Shown here one piece after another: positions 17,832 through 26,819 of a stretch of 64,000 nucleotides of DNA. Location: NCBI GenBank assembly GCA_018242295.1, contig JAFECE010000011.1, forward strand, positions 186,001 to 250,000. The letters are read 5' to 3'. The DNA comes from Pseudomonadota bacterium (GTDB taxonomy: Bacteria; Pseudomonadota; Alphaproteobacteria; Rhizobiales; Hyphomicrobiaceae). Within the stretch, counting starts at the first letter, position 1, and every line of letters begins with the position of its first letter. The position numbers were made by a program, and so were the translations under genes. The notes beneath the pieces were generated by a model. The model did no database searches. It saw nothing but the letters and a program-made list of their open reading frames with translations, and had not been told where the DNA came from.

Positions 17832-18050
17832 ATGCTACAACACGAAACGACCAACGAGCTGTTTGTAAACGGGCAGAAGACCGCCAGCGGCGCCGGTACG
17901 CTCGCCGAACTCATCCACGAGCGCGGTTTGTCCGAGGCGAAGGTCGCGACAGCGCTCAACGGGCAGTTCGTACCTGCCGCGCGCCGTGCTACGACGACGC
18001 TGAGCCGTGGTGACCGCGTCGAGATCGTTTCTGCTCGGCAGGGCGGCTAA
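17832..18050 (+). CDS. thiS: Sulfur carrier protein ThiS
   Basis: A 72-residue ubiquitin-fold protein ending in the essential Gly-Gly ('SARQGG'), which is adenylated and thiocarboxylated to deliver sulfur to ThiG. '[19 protein letters not shown]' at the start and '[20 protein letters not shown]' in the middle match ThiS. First gene of thiSGE, 20 bp before thiG. No TPP riboswitch consensus was found in the 160 bp upstream. Confidence 0.93.
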   Translation: MLQHETTNELFVNGQKTASGAGTLAELIHERGLSEAKVATALNGQFVPAARRATTTLSRGDRVEIVSARQGG

Positions 18051-18070
18051 AAGGGTTAGTTGCGCTTAAA

Positions 18071-18886
18071 ATGAACATTCGCGATCAGGCGTTGCATTCG
18101 GGGCGCGCGCTCACCGTTTATGGAGAGGCGATTTCATCGCGGCTTCTGCTAGGAACGGCTGGCTATCCGTCTCCGGCTGTTCTGACGAATGCCGTCAAAG
18201 CGTCGGGAGCCGAGATCGTAACGGTGTCGTTGCGCCGCGAGGCTGCGGGTGGAAAAGCCGGCGAGCGCTTTCTCGAAATCATCAAGGATCTCGGTGTCCG
18301 TGTGCTTCCGAACACGGCGGGATGCCGGACGGCGAGCGAAGCCATCACGACGGCCGAAATGGCGCGCGAGCTTTTCGGAACGGATTGGGTCAAGCTCGAA
18401 GTCATCGCCAACGACGATACTCTGCAGCCCGACGTGTTCGGACTGGTCGAAGCGGCCGGCACGCTCAGCCGCGACGGCTTCAAGGTGCTGCCCTATACAA
18501 CGGAGGATCTCTCGGTCGCGGAACGGCTGCAGCGCGCGGGATGCCAGGTCATCATGCCTTGGGGAGCGCCGATCGGCAGCGGCCGGGGCCTCGCCAACGT
18601 CCAGGCGCTGACGAGCCTGCGTGCCTATTTTCCCGATGTGACGCTCATCATCGATGCGGGCGTCGGCGCACCTTCGCATGCGGCGCTGGCGATGGAGCTG
18701 GGCTATGACGCCGTGCTGCTCAACACGGCGGTGGCGAAAGCGGCAGACCCCGTGAAGATGGCGGCGGCGTTTGCGTCGGCGATCCAGTCAGGCCGCCTCG
18801 GGTTCGAAGCGGGGCTGATACCGGCTCGCGACATGGCGGTGCCTTCGACGCCCGTCGCTGGTACGCCGTTTTTCGATCTCGATTGA
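18071..18886 (+). CDS. thiG: Thiazole synthase
   Basis: A 271-residue TIM-barrel enzyme that condenses DXP, dehydroglycine and ThiS thiocarboxylate to the thiazole phosphate of thiamine. Seen: '[17 protein letters not shown]', 'VTVSLRRE', the Schiff-base Lys in '[11 protein letters not shown]', '[12 protein letters not shown]' and '[17 protein letters not shown]'. Normal length. Between thiS and thiE in one operon, with 7 bp before thiE. Confidence 0.97.
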   Translation: MNIRDQALHSGRALTVYGEAISSRLLLGTAGYPSPAVLTNAVKASGAEIVTVSLRREAAGGKAGERFLEIIKDLGVRVLPNTAGCRTASEAITTAEMARELFGTDWVKLEVIANDDTLQPDVFGLVEAAGTLSRDGFKVLPYTTEDLSVAERLQRAGCQVIMPWGAPIGSGRGLANVQALTSLRAYFPDVTLIIDAGVGAPSHAALAMELGYDAVLLNTAVAKAADPVKMAAAFASAIQSGRLGFEAGLIPARDMAVPSTPVAGTPFFDLD

Positions 18887-18893
18887 GTGTGCC

Positions 18894-19511
18894 TTGACAT
18901 CCGAACAGCTCAAGCTCGCTCGTTTCTACCCAATCGTGCCCGACACCGGTTGGCTCCGACGCATCGTTCCGCTCGGCGTGAAGCTCGTGCAGCTTCGGAT
19001 CAAGGACGCCTCGTCAGCCGAGGTCGCCGCGGAGACGAAGCTGGCGCTGACGATCTGCCGCGAACATAATTGTCAGCTCGTTCTTAACGACTACTGGGAA
19101 ACGGCTCTCGATATCGGCGCCGATTACATTCATCTCGGGCAGGACGACCTGCGCACGGCCGACCTCGAGGCGATAAAGCTCGCGGGCATCAAGATTGGCA
19201 TATCGACCCACGACGAAGCGGAACTCGGAACGGCTCTGGCCGCCGAGCCCGATTACGTGGCGCTCGGTCCGATCTACGAGACCAAGCTCAAAGCCATGCC
19301 ATGGGCGCCGCAAGGTCTTGAGAAAATTAGGCAATGGCGGAAAAAGCTCGGCAGCTTGCCGTTGGTCGCAATCGGCGGCCTGACGCCGGAACGCGCCGCG
19401 GGCGTGTTCGAGGCAGGGGCGGACAGTTTGGCAGTCATTACCGATTTCTTTACGGCCTCCGACCCAGAAGCGCGCATTCTGCAATGGTTGCAGCTTTCGC
19501 AGGCCCGGTAG
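18894..19511 (+). CDS. thiE: Thiamine-phosphate synthase
   Basis: A 205-residue TIM-barrel enzyme joining the pyrimidine and thiazole halves of thiamine. Seen: 'GVKLVQLRIKDAS' (pyrophosphate-site Arg/Lys), 'LVLNDYWETALDIGADYIHLGQDD', 'GISTHDEAEL', 'YVALGPIYETKLK' and 'LVAIGGLTPERAAGVFEAGAD'. Translation appears to start at a TTG 7 bp after thiG. Slightly shorter than many homologues but complete. A hairpin terminator follows. Confidence 0.93.
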   Translation: MTSEQLKLARFYPIVPDTGWLRRIVPLGVKLVQLRIKDASSAEVAAETKLALTICREHNCQLVLNDYWETALDIGADYIHLGQDDLRTADLEAIKLAGIKIGISTHDEAELGTALAAEPDYVALGPIYETKLKAMPWAPQGLEKIRQWRKKLGSLPLVAIGGLTPERAAGVFEAGADSLAVITDFFTASDPEARILQWLQLSQAR

Positions 19512-19533
19512 CGGCGGCAGCTATGCGTTAACT

Positions 19534-19562
19534 ACAACGGTGGTGCTCGGCCGTTGTTTGTG
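19534..19562 (+). terminator. Probable terminator of thiSGE
   Basis: A 7-bp stem, ACAACGG/CCGTTGT (19534-19540 with 19551-19557), is followed by TTGTGACAGTTTT. It lies 23 bp after thiE. The T-run is interrupted, so strength is uncertain. Confidence 0.5.
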
Positions 19563-19623
19563 ACAGTTTTATGTGGTTCGGATCTAGGATCAGGTTTTTC
19601 CTCACTTGAAGCCGTTCCCGCGT

Positions 19624-20676
19624 ATGCCCTATCGATTCAAAATCAACGAGCCCGTCGAAAAGGGGTTTCGTCGCATTGCGTACGAGCAGCTGGATAGCTC
19701 GCTTGCCGAATTGGCCGGTCCAGAAGCCAATCCCAAATCCGTTCACGAGTGCCGGAAATCCATCAAGCGGCTGCGGGCACACATCCGTCTGGCGGCGGAT
19801 AGCCTGGGAGCAAAGACGGCGCGGCGGCGCACGAAGGCGCTGGGCGACATCGCGAAGCTTTTGTCAGCGCGGCGCGATCAGACCGTTATGCTCGAAACCA
19901 TCGGGAAACTCGCGAACGAATTTCCGGATGGCGAGGCGGCACTCGCGCCGTTCAAGGCGATCCTTGTGGCTCGCGCCGAAAAAGAGCCGGACCACCTCGA
20001 ACCCGATACGGCCGCCCGTGCGCGGGAACGCCTCACGCAAGAAGCGAAGAAAATCGCTCACCTCAATTTCAAGAAGCACGGTTTCGCGGCGCTCGCGGGG
20101 GGGCTCGAAGTGAGCTACCGGCGGGCGCGGAAGGGAATGCGCTACGCCTACGACGAGCCGTCCGACGAAAACTTCCATGAGCTGCGCAAGGCGGTGCAGT
20201 GGCACTGGCGGCAGATGGCGTTGCTCGGGCGTGCCTGGCCGGATGAATTCGCGGTCAGGGTGAATGCGGCGCGGGAGCTGTCGCAGCTTCTCGGCGACGA
20301 TCACGATCTCGCGGTGCTGGTTGCGGCGGTTTCAGCCGCGGACCTGACGGACGAGCAGAAGGACACGGCAGTCGCCATTTGCCGGCAGCGGCAGCAGATT
20401 TTGCGCAAGCAGGCTGAATATCGCGTGAAGCGGCTGTTTTGTGAGAAGACGCGGGACTTCATCAAACGCGCTGGGGCCTATTGGGACTATGGCCGGGCAT
20501 TGGATCCGCTGGTCGACGTGCCATCGTCGGCACGTCCGAACGGTCAAACCGATCATACGACGGCACCGGCTGCGGTCGATGACCGCCCCGTGGAGGCGAA
20601 TGCGGCCCGTGGTGCGCTGAAGCCCAGACTGGCAGCAAAAACCGTCGCCTCTGCCCCATCGCAACGGCGCGCCTGA
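19624..20676 (+). CDS. CHAD-domain protein
   Basis: A 350-residue, helix-rich, strongly charged protein with the CHAD repeat pattern: 'VHECRKSIKRLRAHIRLAAD' near residue 45 and 'FHELRKAVQWHWRQMALLG' near 195, each with the conserved His and basic residues. CHAD proteins bind polyphosphate and often accompany phosphate-polymer metabolism; here no triphosphate tunnel (CYTH) domain is attached. The tail after residue 300 is low complexity. The start at ATG 19624 was preferred to an upstream TTG. hemH follows after 41 bp. Confidence 0.85.
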   Translation: MPYRFKINEPVEKGFRRIAYEQLDSSLAELAGPEANPKSVHECRKSIKRLRAHIRLAADSLGAKTARRRTKALGDIAKLLSARRDQTVMLETIGKLANEFPDGEAALAPFKAILVARAEKEPDHLEPDTAARARERLTQEAKKIAHLNFKKHGFAALAGGLEVSYRRARKGMRYAYDEPSDENFHELRKAVQWHWRQMALLGRAWPDEFAVRVNAARELSQLLGDDHDLAVLVAAVSAADLTDEQKDTAVAICRQRQQILRKQAEYRVKRLFCEKTRDFIKRAGAYWDYGRALDPLVDVPSSARPNGQTDHTTAPAAVDDRPVEANAARGALKPRLAAKTVASAPSQRRA

Positions 20677-20717
20677 TCCGCTAGGGTCGCGCTGATTTTC
20701 TGCTATCCGGAGCGCGG

Positions 20718-21779
20718 ATGAACGAAGTTCCAAAATCCAATCAGTTCGAGTCCGAATCTGTCGCGCTGCCGACCGGGCATGATCCGGTCGCGCTTGGCCG
20801 GATTGGCGTGCTGCTTCTCAATCTCGGAACGCCTGATGGAACCGGCTATTGGCCGATGCGCCGCTATCTCCGGGAGTTTCTGTCGGACGAGCGGGTCATC
20901 GAGGAGCCGAAGTGGAAGTGGTGGCCGATCCTCAATCTCATCATTCTGACGGTGCGTCCGAGCCGTAAGGGGCGCGATTACGCGACGATCTGGAATAACG
21001 AGAGAGACGAAGGGCCGCTGAAGACGATCACACGGAGCCAGGCCGAGCAATTGACCAGCCGGTTTCAGGGCGATCCCCGGATCGTCGTCGATTGGGCGAT
21101 GCGCTACGCCAATCCAACGACGGAGAGCCGTATCAGCGCACTCAAAGAGCAGGGGTGCGACCGCATTCTGCTCGTGCCGCTCTATCCGCAGTATGCAGCC
21201 GCGACGACTGCGACGGCGTGCGATCAAGCATTTCGGGCGCTCATGAAGATGCGCTGGCAACCGGCGGTCCGCACGGCGCCGAGCTATCACGATCATCCGG
21301 CTTACATCGAAGCGCTCGCCCAATCGATGCGCAGGAATTTGGCCAATCTCGATTTCGAGCCCGAGAAAATCATCGCGACGTTCCACGGGATGCCGGAGAA
21401 GTATTTCAAGGCGGGCGACCCCTATCATTGCCAGTGCCAGAAGACTTCGCGACTTCTCAGGCAGAAGCTCGGGATTGCGGAAGACCGCTGGCTGACGACG
21501 TTCCAGTCGCGTTTCGGCAACGATCCCTGGCTGCAGCCCTATACGGACAAGACCGTCGAGGCGCTGGCCAAAGCTGGGGTCAAGAAACTGGCTCTGGTTG
21601 CGCCGGGCTTTTCAGCCGATTGCCTTGAAACGCTCGAAGAACTCGACGTTGAGAACCGGCATATCTTCGAATCGAACGGGGGCGAGAAATTCGCCTATCT
21701 CAAAGCGCTCAACGATAGTTTCGAAGGTGTGGACGTGATCGAGGCGGTGGTGCGCCGCGAGCTACAAGGCTGGCTATAA
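20718..21779 (+). CDS. hemH: Ferrochelatase
   Basis: A 353-residue enzyme that inserts Fe2+ into protoporphyrin IX, the last step of haem synthesis. Seen: 'IGVLLLNLGTPDGTGYWPMRRYLREFLSD', 'LLVPLYPQYAAATT', the metal-site His in 'FHGMPEKYFKAGDPYHCQC', and 'APGFSADCLETLEEL' with the partner Glu. Length is normal. A GGAG motif precedes the ATG. The stop is followed by GGGCGTCGC, which could pair with GCGACGCCC inside the end of the convergent kdsD gene. Confidence 0.97.
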   Translation: MNEVPKSNQFESESVALPTGHDPVALGRIGVLLLNLGTPDGTGYWPMRRYLREFLSDERVIEEPKWKWWPILNLIILTVRPSRKGRDYATIWNNERDEGPLKTITRSQAEQLTSRFQGDPRIVVDWAMRYANPTTESRISALKEQGCDRILLVPLYPQYAAATTATACDQAFRALMKMRWQPAVRTAPSYHDHPAYIEALAQSMRRNLANLDFEPEKIIATFHGMPEKYFKAGDPYHCQCQKTSRLLRQKLGIAEDRWLTTFQSRFGNDPWLQPYTDKTVEALAKAGVKKLALVAPGFSADCLETLEELDVENRHIFESNGGEKFAYLKALNDSFEGVDVIEAVVRRELQGWL

Positions 21780-21808
21780 CGGGCGTCGCGCTTGCGCTCG
21801 CCCTTCGA

Positions 21809-22858
21809 CTAGGCGACGCCCACGCGCAGCAGATCGTGAACGTGCACGATGCCGATGGGCTTCTGCTTCTCGACCACAAACAGCGCCGTGATTCGCGACG
21901 AGTTGATGAGTTCCAGGGCGGCTGACGCGAGCAAAGTCGGCGCGATCGTCTTGGGCTTCGCGGTCATCACCTCGTCGACCGTCACTTCAAGCAACTTGGC
22001 ACCCATGTGCCGCCGCAAGTCACCGTCGGTGATCACACCGATGAGGCGCCCTTTCGTGTCCGTTACGCCGACGCAACCGAAGCTCTTCTCGGTCATGGCC
22101 ACAAGAGCTTCGGACATCGGAGCGCCGCTTGCGATCAACGGCAGCCGTTCGGATGGATGCATGACGTCGGCGACATACTTGAGGTTGGCGCCGAGCGATC
22201 CGCCGGGATGGAAGATCTTGAAGTCGTGAGCGGTGAAGCCGCGCGCGTCCAGCAGCGCGATGGCGAGGCTGTCGCCGATCGCCAGCTGAATGGTCGTCGA
22301 CGTCGTCGGCGCGAGACCATGCGGGCAGGCTTCCTTCACGCGCGGTAGAAGCAGAAGGATATCGGCCTGCTCACCGAGAGCGGAGTTCGCCTGCGAGGTG
22401 ATCGCGATCAAGGGCACCGCGAACCGGCGCGAATACGTAATGATCGGCTTGAGTTCAACAGTTTCGCCGGACCACGACAGCGCGAGGATGAGATCCGATC
22501 GCGTGATCATCCCGAGATCGCCGTGAGAGGCTTCGCCCGGGTGAACGAAGAAGGCCGGCGTTCCGGTCGAAGCGAAGGTCGCGGCAATTTTCTGGGCAAC
22601 GTGACCGCTCTTGCCAATGCCGGTCACGATGACGCGGCCGCTGACGGCCTTCAGGCGGCGGACGGCTTCATCGAACGCCGGAGCCATGGGGCCCGCGACG
22701 TCATTCGCAAGCTGCGCCAAGCCTTCCGCGCCGAGATTGAGTGTGCGAAGCGCTGAAGAAATCGGCGTCGTCTCATCCGATTCGCCGGCAGTTCTCCGGC
22801 GCTCACCCTCGGGCAGCTGGAATGGAATGACCTTCTGCATCCGCTTGATTTCCCCCAT
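21809..22858 (-). CDS. kdsD: Arabinose-5-phosphate isomerase (KpsF/GutQ/KdsD family)
   Basis: A 349-residue protein with an N-terminal SIS sugar-isomerase domain ('VTGIGKSGHVAQKIAATFASTGTPAFFVHPGEASHGDLG') and two C-terminal CBS domains (about residues 215-345). It converts ribulose-5-phosphate to arabinose-5-phosphate, the first step toward Kdo of lipopolysaccharide. Length is typical. The start could be this ATG or one six codons later. It diverges from the outer-membrane barrel gene. A Kdo hydroxylase at 49.7 kb could act on the same sugar in LPS. Confidence 0.94.
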   Translation of the reverse strand: MGEIKRMQKVIPFQLPEGERRRTAGESDETTPISSALRTLNLGAEGLAQLANDVAGPMAPAFDEAVRRLKAVSGRVIVTGIGKSGHVAQKIAATFASTGTPAFFVHPGEASHGDLGMITRSDLILALSWSGETVELKPIITYSRRFAVPLIAITSQANSALGEQADILLLLPRVKEACPHGLAPTTSTTIQLAIGDSLAIALLDARGFTAHDFKIFHPGGSLGANLKYVADVMHPSERLPLIASGAPMSEALVAMTEKSFGCVGVTDTKGRLIGVITDGDLRRHMGAKLLEVTVDEVMTAKPKTIAPTLLASAALELINSSRITALFVVEKQKPIGIVHVHDLLRVGVA

Positions 22859-23032
22859 TCGCCCGCCGTTCGGCTAGTCCAGTGACTCGGTCAAACGACA
22901 TTAACACTTTCGCTTTTGAGGGGCGCAGAAGCAACCCCTGGTTCGTCTTAAAGCGACATTAACCAACCGTTTCTACGGTCCTCCTCTGACTTGTGGCGTT
23001 TCGCGTGAAAAGTCGTTCATGGGGACGCTGAA

Positions 23033-24655
23033 ATGGTCGACCGGCTGCTAGCCTGGTTGATAAGTGGAGTTGTGGCAGTAACGCTTTCGGGCGTGCCGGA
23101 GAAGGCTGCCCTGGCTCAGAATACACCGGCCGGCGGACAAACGACAAACAACGAAATTTCGAGCACTGAGTCGCCGCAGCAGACGTCGCTTCAATCCGAC
23201 GCGCAAGACGATGATGATGGTGCGGGCGACCAAGCATCGAAGTCCGATCAGCCGGGCGATCCCGAATCCCAGCAGGGACAGGGGGAAGATGGCGATGCGG
23301 GTTTGTCCGCCGATCCGTCGGGCCTCGTTGACGGCAGTGTCGATACGACGGGTGAGCCGTCGCAAACGCTGGACGGAGATCCGACGGGCAGCGGAGCGCG
23401 GGCGGACGGTGAGGTAGCCGCTCTCATCGAAAATCCGCCTGTGGGCTACGATCCGTTATTGTTTCAGATCGAAGATCTCGATCCCTATTCCGACAACCGG
23501 ACGACGCGGCGGCTCTTCCGGCAGGAGCCCTATGATCCGGTCGGCATCAAGGTCGGCAGTTTCGTGCTCTTTCCCGAGGTCGAATTCGGCGCATCCTACT
23601 ACTCGAACGTCTTTCACGCGCCCGGCTCGCCCGGCGACTGGGCGATGGACGTGAAGCCCGGGGCAAGGCTTGTATCGAATTGGGGAACGCATGCGCTCGA
23701 GCTCAGGGCCATTGGCGTGCTGAGCTTCTACAACGACTTTCCGACGGAAGACGATCGCGACTATACGATCGAGGCGCGCGGCCGGCTCGACATCACGAAG
23801 CGCGCGAATATCCAGGCGCTGGTTTCGCGGCAGCAATATCTGGAAGATCGCTCGGCGCTCGACGCGAGTTCGGTCGGCACGCGCTCGGTCATCGATACGG
23901 ACCGGGCGGAACTCGCGTACAATCAGCGCTTCAATCGGCTGTCATACCAGCTGCGCGGAAGTATCCAGGATTATACGTACGGCAGCACCGAAGACGCGGG
24001 CGTCGTCACGTCCAATAGGGATCGCGATTACACGATGTACGAGGAGACGCTTAGAACCTCGTGGGAGTTCAAGCCGTCGTTCTCGCCCTACGTCGAGTTT
24101 GCGTACAATCATCGCGATTATGCCATCGCTGCTCAAAGCGACTCGATCAATCGAACGTCGAACGGTCAGCGCTACCGGTTCGGCATGTCGTTCGGGAATT
24201 CCGGTGAGATTCTTCGCGGCGACATCAGCCTCGGGTATGGCATTCAGACGCCGGAGGATTCACGTCTTCATTCTGTCGACGGCCTGACGATCGATGCCAA
24301 CGCGGCGTGGCGGGTAAGCGCGCTGACGACCGTGCTGTTCAACGCGAGTTCGGACGTTTCAGAAACGACGACAGCGAATGTCGGGGGTGCGTTTTACCGT
24401 TCGGCCGGTTTAGAGGTTCGGCATCAGCTCCGAAGCTATCTCGTCGCTTCCGCGGGGCTGATCTATTCGAACCAGAACTCGCAAGACGGCGTCATCAACG
24501 ATAACCAATGGAGCGAAACGGCGGGCATCGAATATTACGCCAACCGCAACACGGTGCTCTTTGGGAAATACCAGCACGTGAATTTCAACGGCATCGGCGT
24601 ACCGAACGACTATGTGGGCGACGAGGTCCACTTCGGCGTCCGGTTACGCCAATAA
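23033..24655 (+). CDS. Outer-membrane beta-barrel protein (BBP2-like)
   Basis: A 540-residue exported protein: signal peptide (cleavage near 'AALA'), an acidic, Gln/Asp/Gly-rich spacer to about residue 135, then a region of alternating strands running to a C-terminal aromatic-type end ('HFGVRLRQ'). The segment 'GIKVGSFVLFPEVEFGASYYSNVF' is typical of the putative beta-barrel porin 2 family found in rhizobia and relatives. Cargo or role is unknown; porin or polysaccharide export are possible. It is followed by convergent galU, so an envelope/polysaccharide role is suggested by context only. Confidence 0.75.
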   Translation: MVDRLLAWLISGVVAVTLSGVPEKAALAQNTPAGGQTTNNEISSTESPQQTSLQSDAQDDDDGAGDQASKSDQPGDPESQQGQGEDGDAGLSADPSGLVDGSVDTTGEPSQTLDGDPTGSGARADGEVAALIENPPVGYDPLLFQIEDLDPYSDNRTTRRLFRQEPYDPVGIKVGSFVLFPEVEFGASYYSNVFHAPGSPGDWAMDVKPGARLVSNWGTHALELRAIGVLSFYNDFPTEDDRDYTIEARGRLDITKRANIQALVSRQQYLEDRSALDASSVGTRSVIDTDRAELAYNQRFNRLSYQLRGSIQDYTYGSTEDAGVVTSNRDRDYTMYEETLRTSWEFKPSFSPYVEFAYNHRDYAIAAQSDSINRTSNGQRYRFGMSFGNSGEILRGDISLGYGIQTPEDSRLHSVDGLTIDANAAWRVSALTTVLFNASSDVSETTTANVGGAFYRSAGLEVRHQLRSYLVASAGLIYSNQNSQDGVINDNQWSETAGIEYYANRNTVLFGKYQHVNFNGIGVPNDYVGDEVHFGVRLRQ

Positions 24656-24669
24656 GCCGATAGCTGAGG

Positions 24670-25569
24670 CTATGCGTTCGCTGCGAGCAGCCGGTTCAGC
24701 TCGCGCTTGAAGTCGCTGGCAAGATCGGGGCGCTCGAGCGCCAGCGCGACGTTGGCCGTCAAAAATCCGAGCTTCGATCCGCAGTCGTAGATGTCGCCAT
24801 CAAAACGAACAGCGTGGAACGGCTGTCCGGCGACTTGCATCAGGCTGATCATGGAGTCGGTGATCTGGATTTCGCCGCCAGCGCCGCGCTCCTGCTTCGC
24901 GAGCAGGCCGAAAATCTCCGGCTGCAGAATATAGCGGCCACTGATGTGAAGGTTGGACGGCGCCGTACCGGGCTTCGGCTTCTCGACCATGCCGGTGATC
25001 GGGGAGACCTTGGCGTTGACATCCTTCACGCCGACGATGCCGTATTGATGCGTTTGATCGTCGGGAACGGGTGCGACGGCTATCAGGTTGCCGCCCGTAT
25101 TTGCATAGGCTTCGATCATATCGCCCAGGCATGGCGTGCGGCTGTGATGGAGCATGTCCGGCAAGAGCAGCGCGAACGGCTCATCGCCGACCAATTCCCG
25201 CGCGCACCACACCGCGTGACCGAGACCGAGCGGAGACTGCTGGCGCGTGAAGCTCGTTTGTCCTGCCTGCGGAAGATCGCGGGCGAGGGCTTCGAGCTCC
25301 TTGTTCTTGCCGCGGGAGGAGAGAGTCGATTCAAGCTCGAACTGCTTGTCGAAGTGATCCTCGATGACGCCCTTATTCCGTCCGGTGACGAAAATGAAAT
25401 GCTCAATGCCGGCTGCTCGCGCTTCGTCGACCACATGCTGGAGGACGGGCCGGTCGACGACCGTCAACATTTCTTTCGGCACTGCCTTGGTGGCGGGAAG
25501 AAATCGGGTTCCAAGACCCGCTACCGGGAAGACAGCTTTACGGATAGGTCTTTTTGCAACGCTCATCAT
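24670..25569 (-). CDS. galU: UTP-glucose-1-phosphate uridylyltransferase
   Basis: A 299-residue nucleotidyltransferase that makes UDP-glucose for surface polysaccharides. Seen: nucleotide-binding '[20 protein letters not shown]', '[19 protein letters not shown]', '[13 protein letters not shown]' and 'LLPDMLHHS'. Length normal. Divergent from galE (163 bp apart), which uses its product. The barrel gene upstream in the map converges on it with 14 bp between stops. Confidence 0.96.
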   Translation of the reverse strand: MMSVAKRPIRKAVFPVAGLGTRFLPATKAVPKEMLTVVDRPVLQHVVDEARAAGIEHFIFVTGRNKGVIEDHFDKQFELESTLSSRGKNKELEALARDLPQAGQTSFTRQQSPLGLGHAVWCARELVGDEPFALLLPDMLHHSRTPCLGDMIEAYANTGGNLIAVAPVPDDQTHQYGIVGVKDVNAKVSPITGMVEKPKPGTAPSNLHISGRYILQPEIFGLLAKQERGAGGEIQITDSMISLMQVAGQPFHAVRFDGDIYDCGSKLGFLTANVALALERPDLASDFKRELNRLLAANA

Positions 25570-25732
25570 ATGCTCCGAGGACGCCAGAGATGCGGTCCCA
25601 ACTCATTTGGTAATGATTTATGGCTATTCCCCGATTTCGAGAAGGAATCTCGCGGGGCGCGGCGGGTCATTTGCGCTGAAGCGCCGTCTCCTTTAGGTCT
25701 GTGGGTATCGAACTCGGGAGTCGATTGCAACT

Positions 25733-26734
25733 ATGAGCGTACTGGTCACCGGCGGTGCCGGTTACATCGGCAGCCACATGGTGCTCGAACTGGTGGACAG
25801 GGGCGAGGACGTCGTCGTCATCGATAATCTGTCTACGGGGTTTCGCTGGGCCGTCGATCACCGTGCGACGCTCGTGGTGGGCGATATTGCAGATAGCGAT
25901 CTCGTCAAGAAAACAATGCTCAGTCACGGTGTCGATGCGGTCATTCATTTCGCCGGGTCGATTGTGGTTCCGGATTCCGTCGCCGATCCGCTCGGCTATT
26001 ATTTGAACAATACGGTCAAATCGCGCGGCCTCATTGCCGCCGCCGTCGAAACCGGGGTGAAGAATTTCATCTTTTCGTCGACTGCAGCGGTTTACGGCAA
26101 TCCGGAGGAAAATCCGGTGCCGGAAAGTGCGCCACCGGCCCCGATGTCGCCCTATGGCTCTTCGAAGCTGATGACCGAGATCATGCTGTCGGATGCGGCT
26201 CGCGCGCATGATTTCCGTTTTGTCGCACTTCGCTATTTCAACGTCGCGGGCGCCGATCCAAAGGGCCGGTCCGGACAATCGACGCCCCGAGCGACGCATT
26301 TGATCAAGGTTGCGTGCGAGACGGCTCTCGGCAAGCGCCCGCAAATGGAGGTCTTCGGAACCGATTATCCGACGCCGGACGGCACCTGCGTGCGCGACTA
26401 CATCCACGTCAGCGATCTCGCGAAGGCGCACTCGGTGGCGCTCGATTATCTCCGCCGGGGCGGGGCGTCCGACATATTCAACTGCGGCTACTCGAAAGGC
26501 TATTCCGTCATTGAGGTCATCGCCGCGGTGAAGCGGGTTTCGGGTGTCGATTTCAAGGTTCTGCTGTCGCCTCCGCGCGCGGGTGATCCGGCGGCGATCG
26601 TCGCCGCGTCGGCAAAAATCCGCGAAAAGCTCGGTTGGCGGCCACAACATGACGATTTGGAACAGATCGTCGCGCAGGCGCTTAACTGGGAACGGCGGGT
26701 CGATGCCTTAAAGGCGGGCACCGTCGAGGTCTGA
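25733..26734 (+). CDS. galE: UDP-glucose 4-epimerase
   Basis: A 333-residue short-chain dehydrogenase-type epimerase for UDP-glucose/UDP-galactose. Seen: NAD-binding 'VTGGAGYIGSHMVLEL', the catalytic Tyr-X3-Lys in 'SPYGSSKLMTE', Ser/Thr in 'FSSTAAVYG', and 'TPDGTCVRDYIHVSDLA'. Complete. Probably supplies galactose units for LPS or exopolysaccharide together with galU. Confidence 0.95.
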   Translation: MSVLVTGGAGYIGSHMVLELVDRGEDVVVIDNLSTGFRWAVDHRATLVVGDIADSDLVKKTMLSHGVDAVIHFAGSIVVPDSVADPLGYYLNNTVKSRGLIAAAVETGVKNFIFSSTAAVYGNPEENPVPESAPPAPMSPYGSSKLMTEIMLSDAARAHDFRFVALRYFNVAGADPKGRSGQSTPRATHLIKVACETALGKRPQMEVFGTDYPTPDGTCVRDYIHVSDLAKAHSVALDYLRRGGASDIFNCGYSKGYSVIEVIAAVKRVSGVDFKVLLSPPRAGDPAAIVAASAKIREKLGWRPQHDDLEQIVAQALNWERRVDALKAGTVEV

Positions 26735-26819
26735 GCCCCAAAAATGCCCTGAAAATCAGGCAATCGCACGCATCCGCGCTCATCCGCACTGGGGCCAGTT
26801 ACGAAGGAAGGCAGCATCG

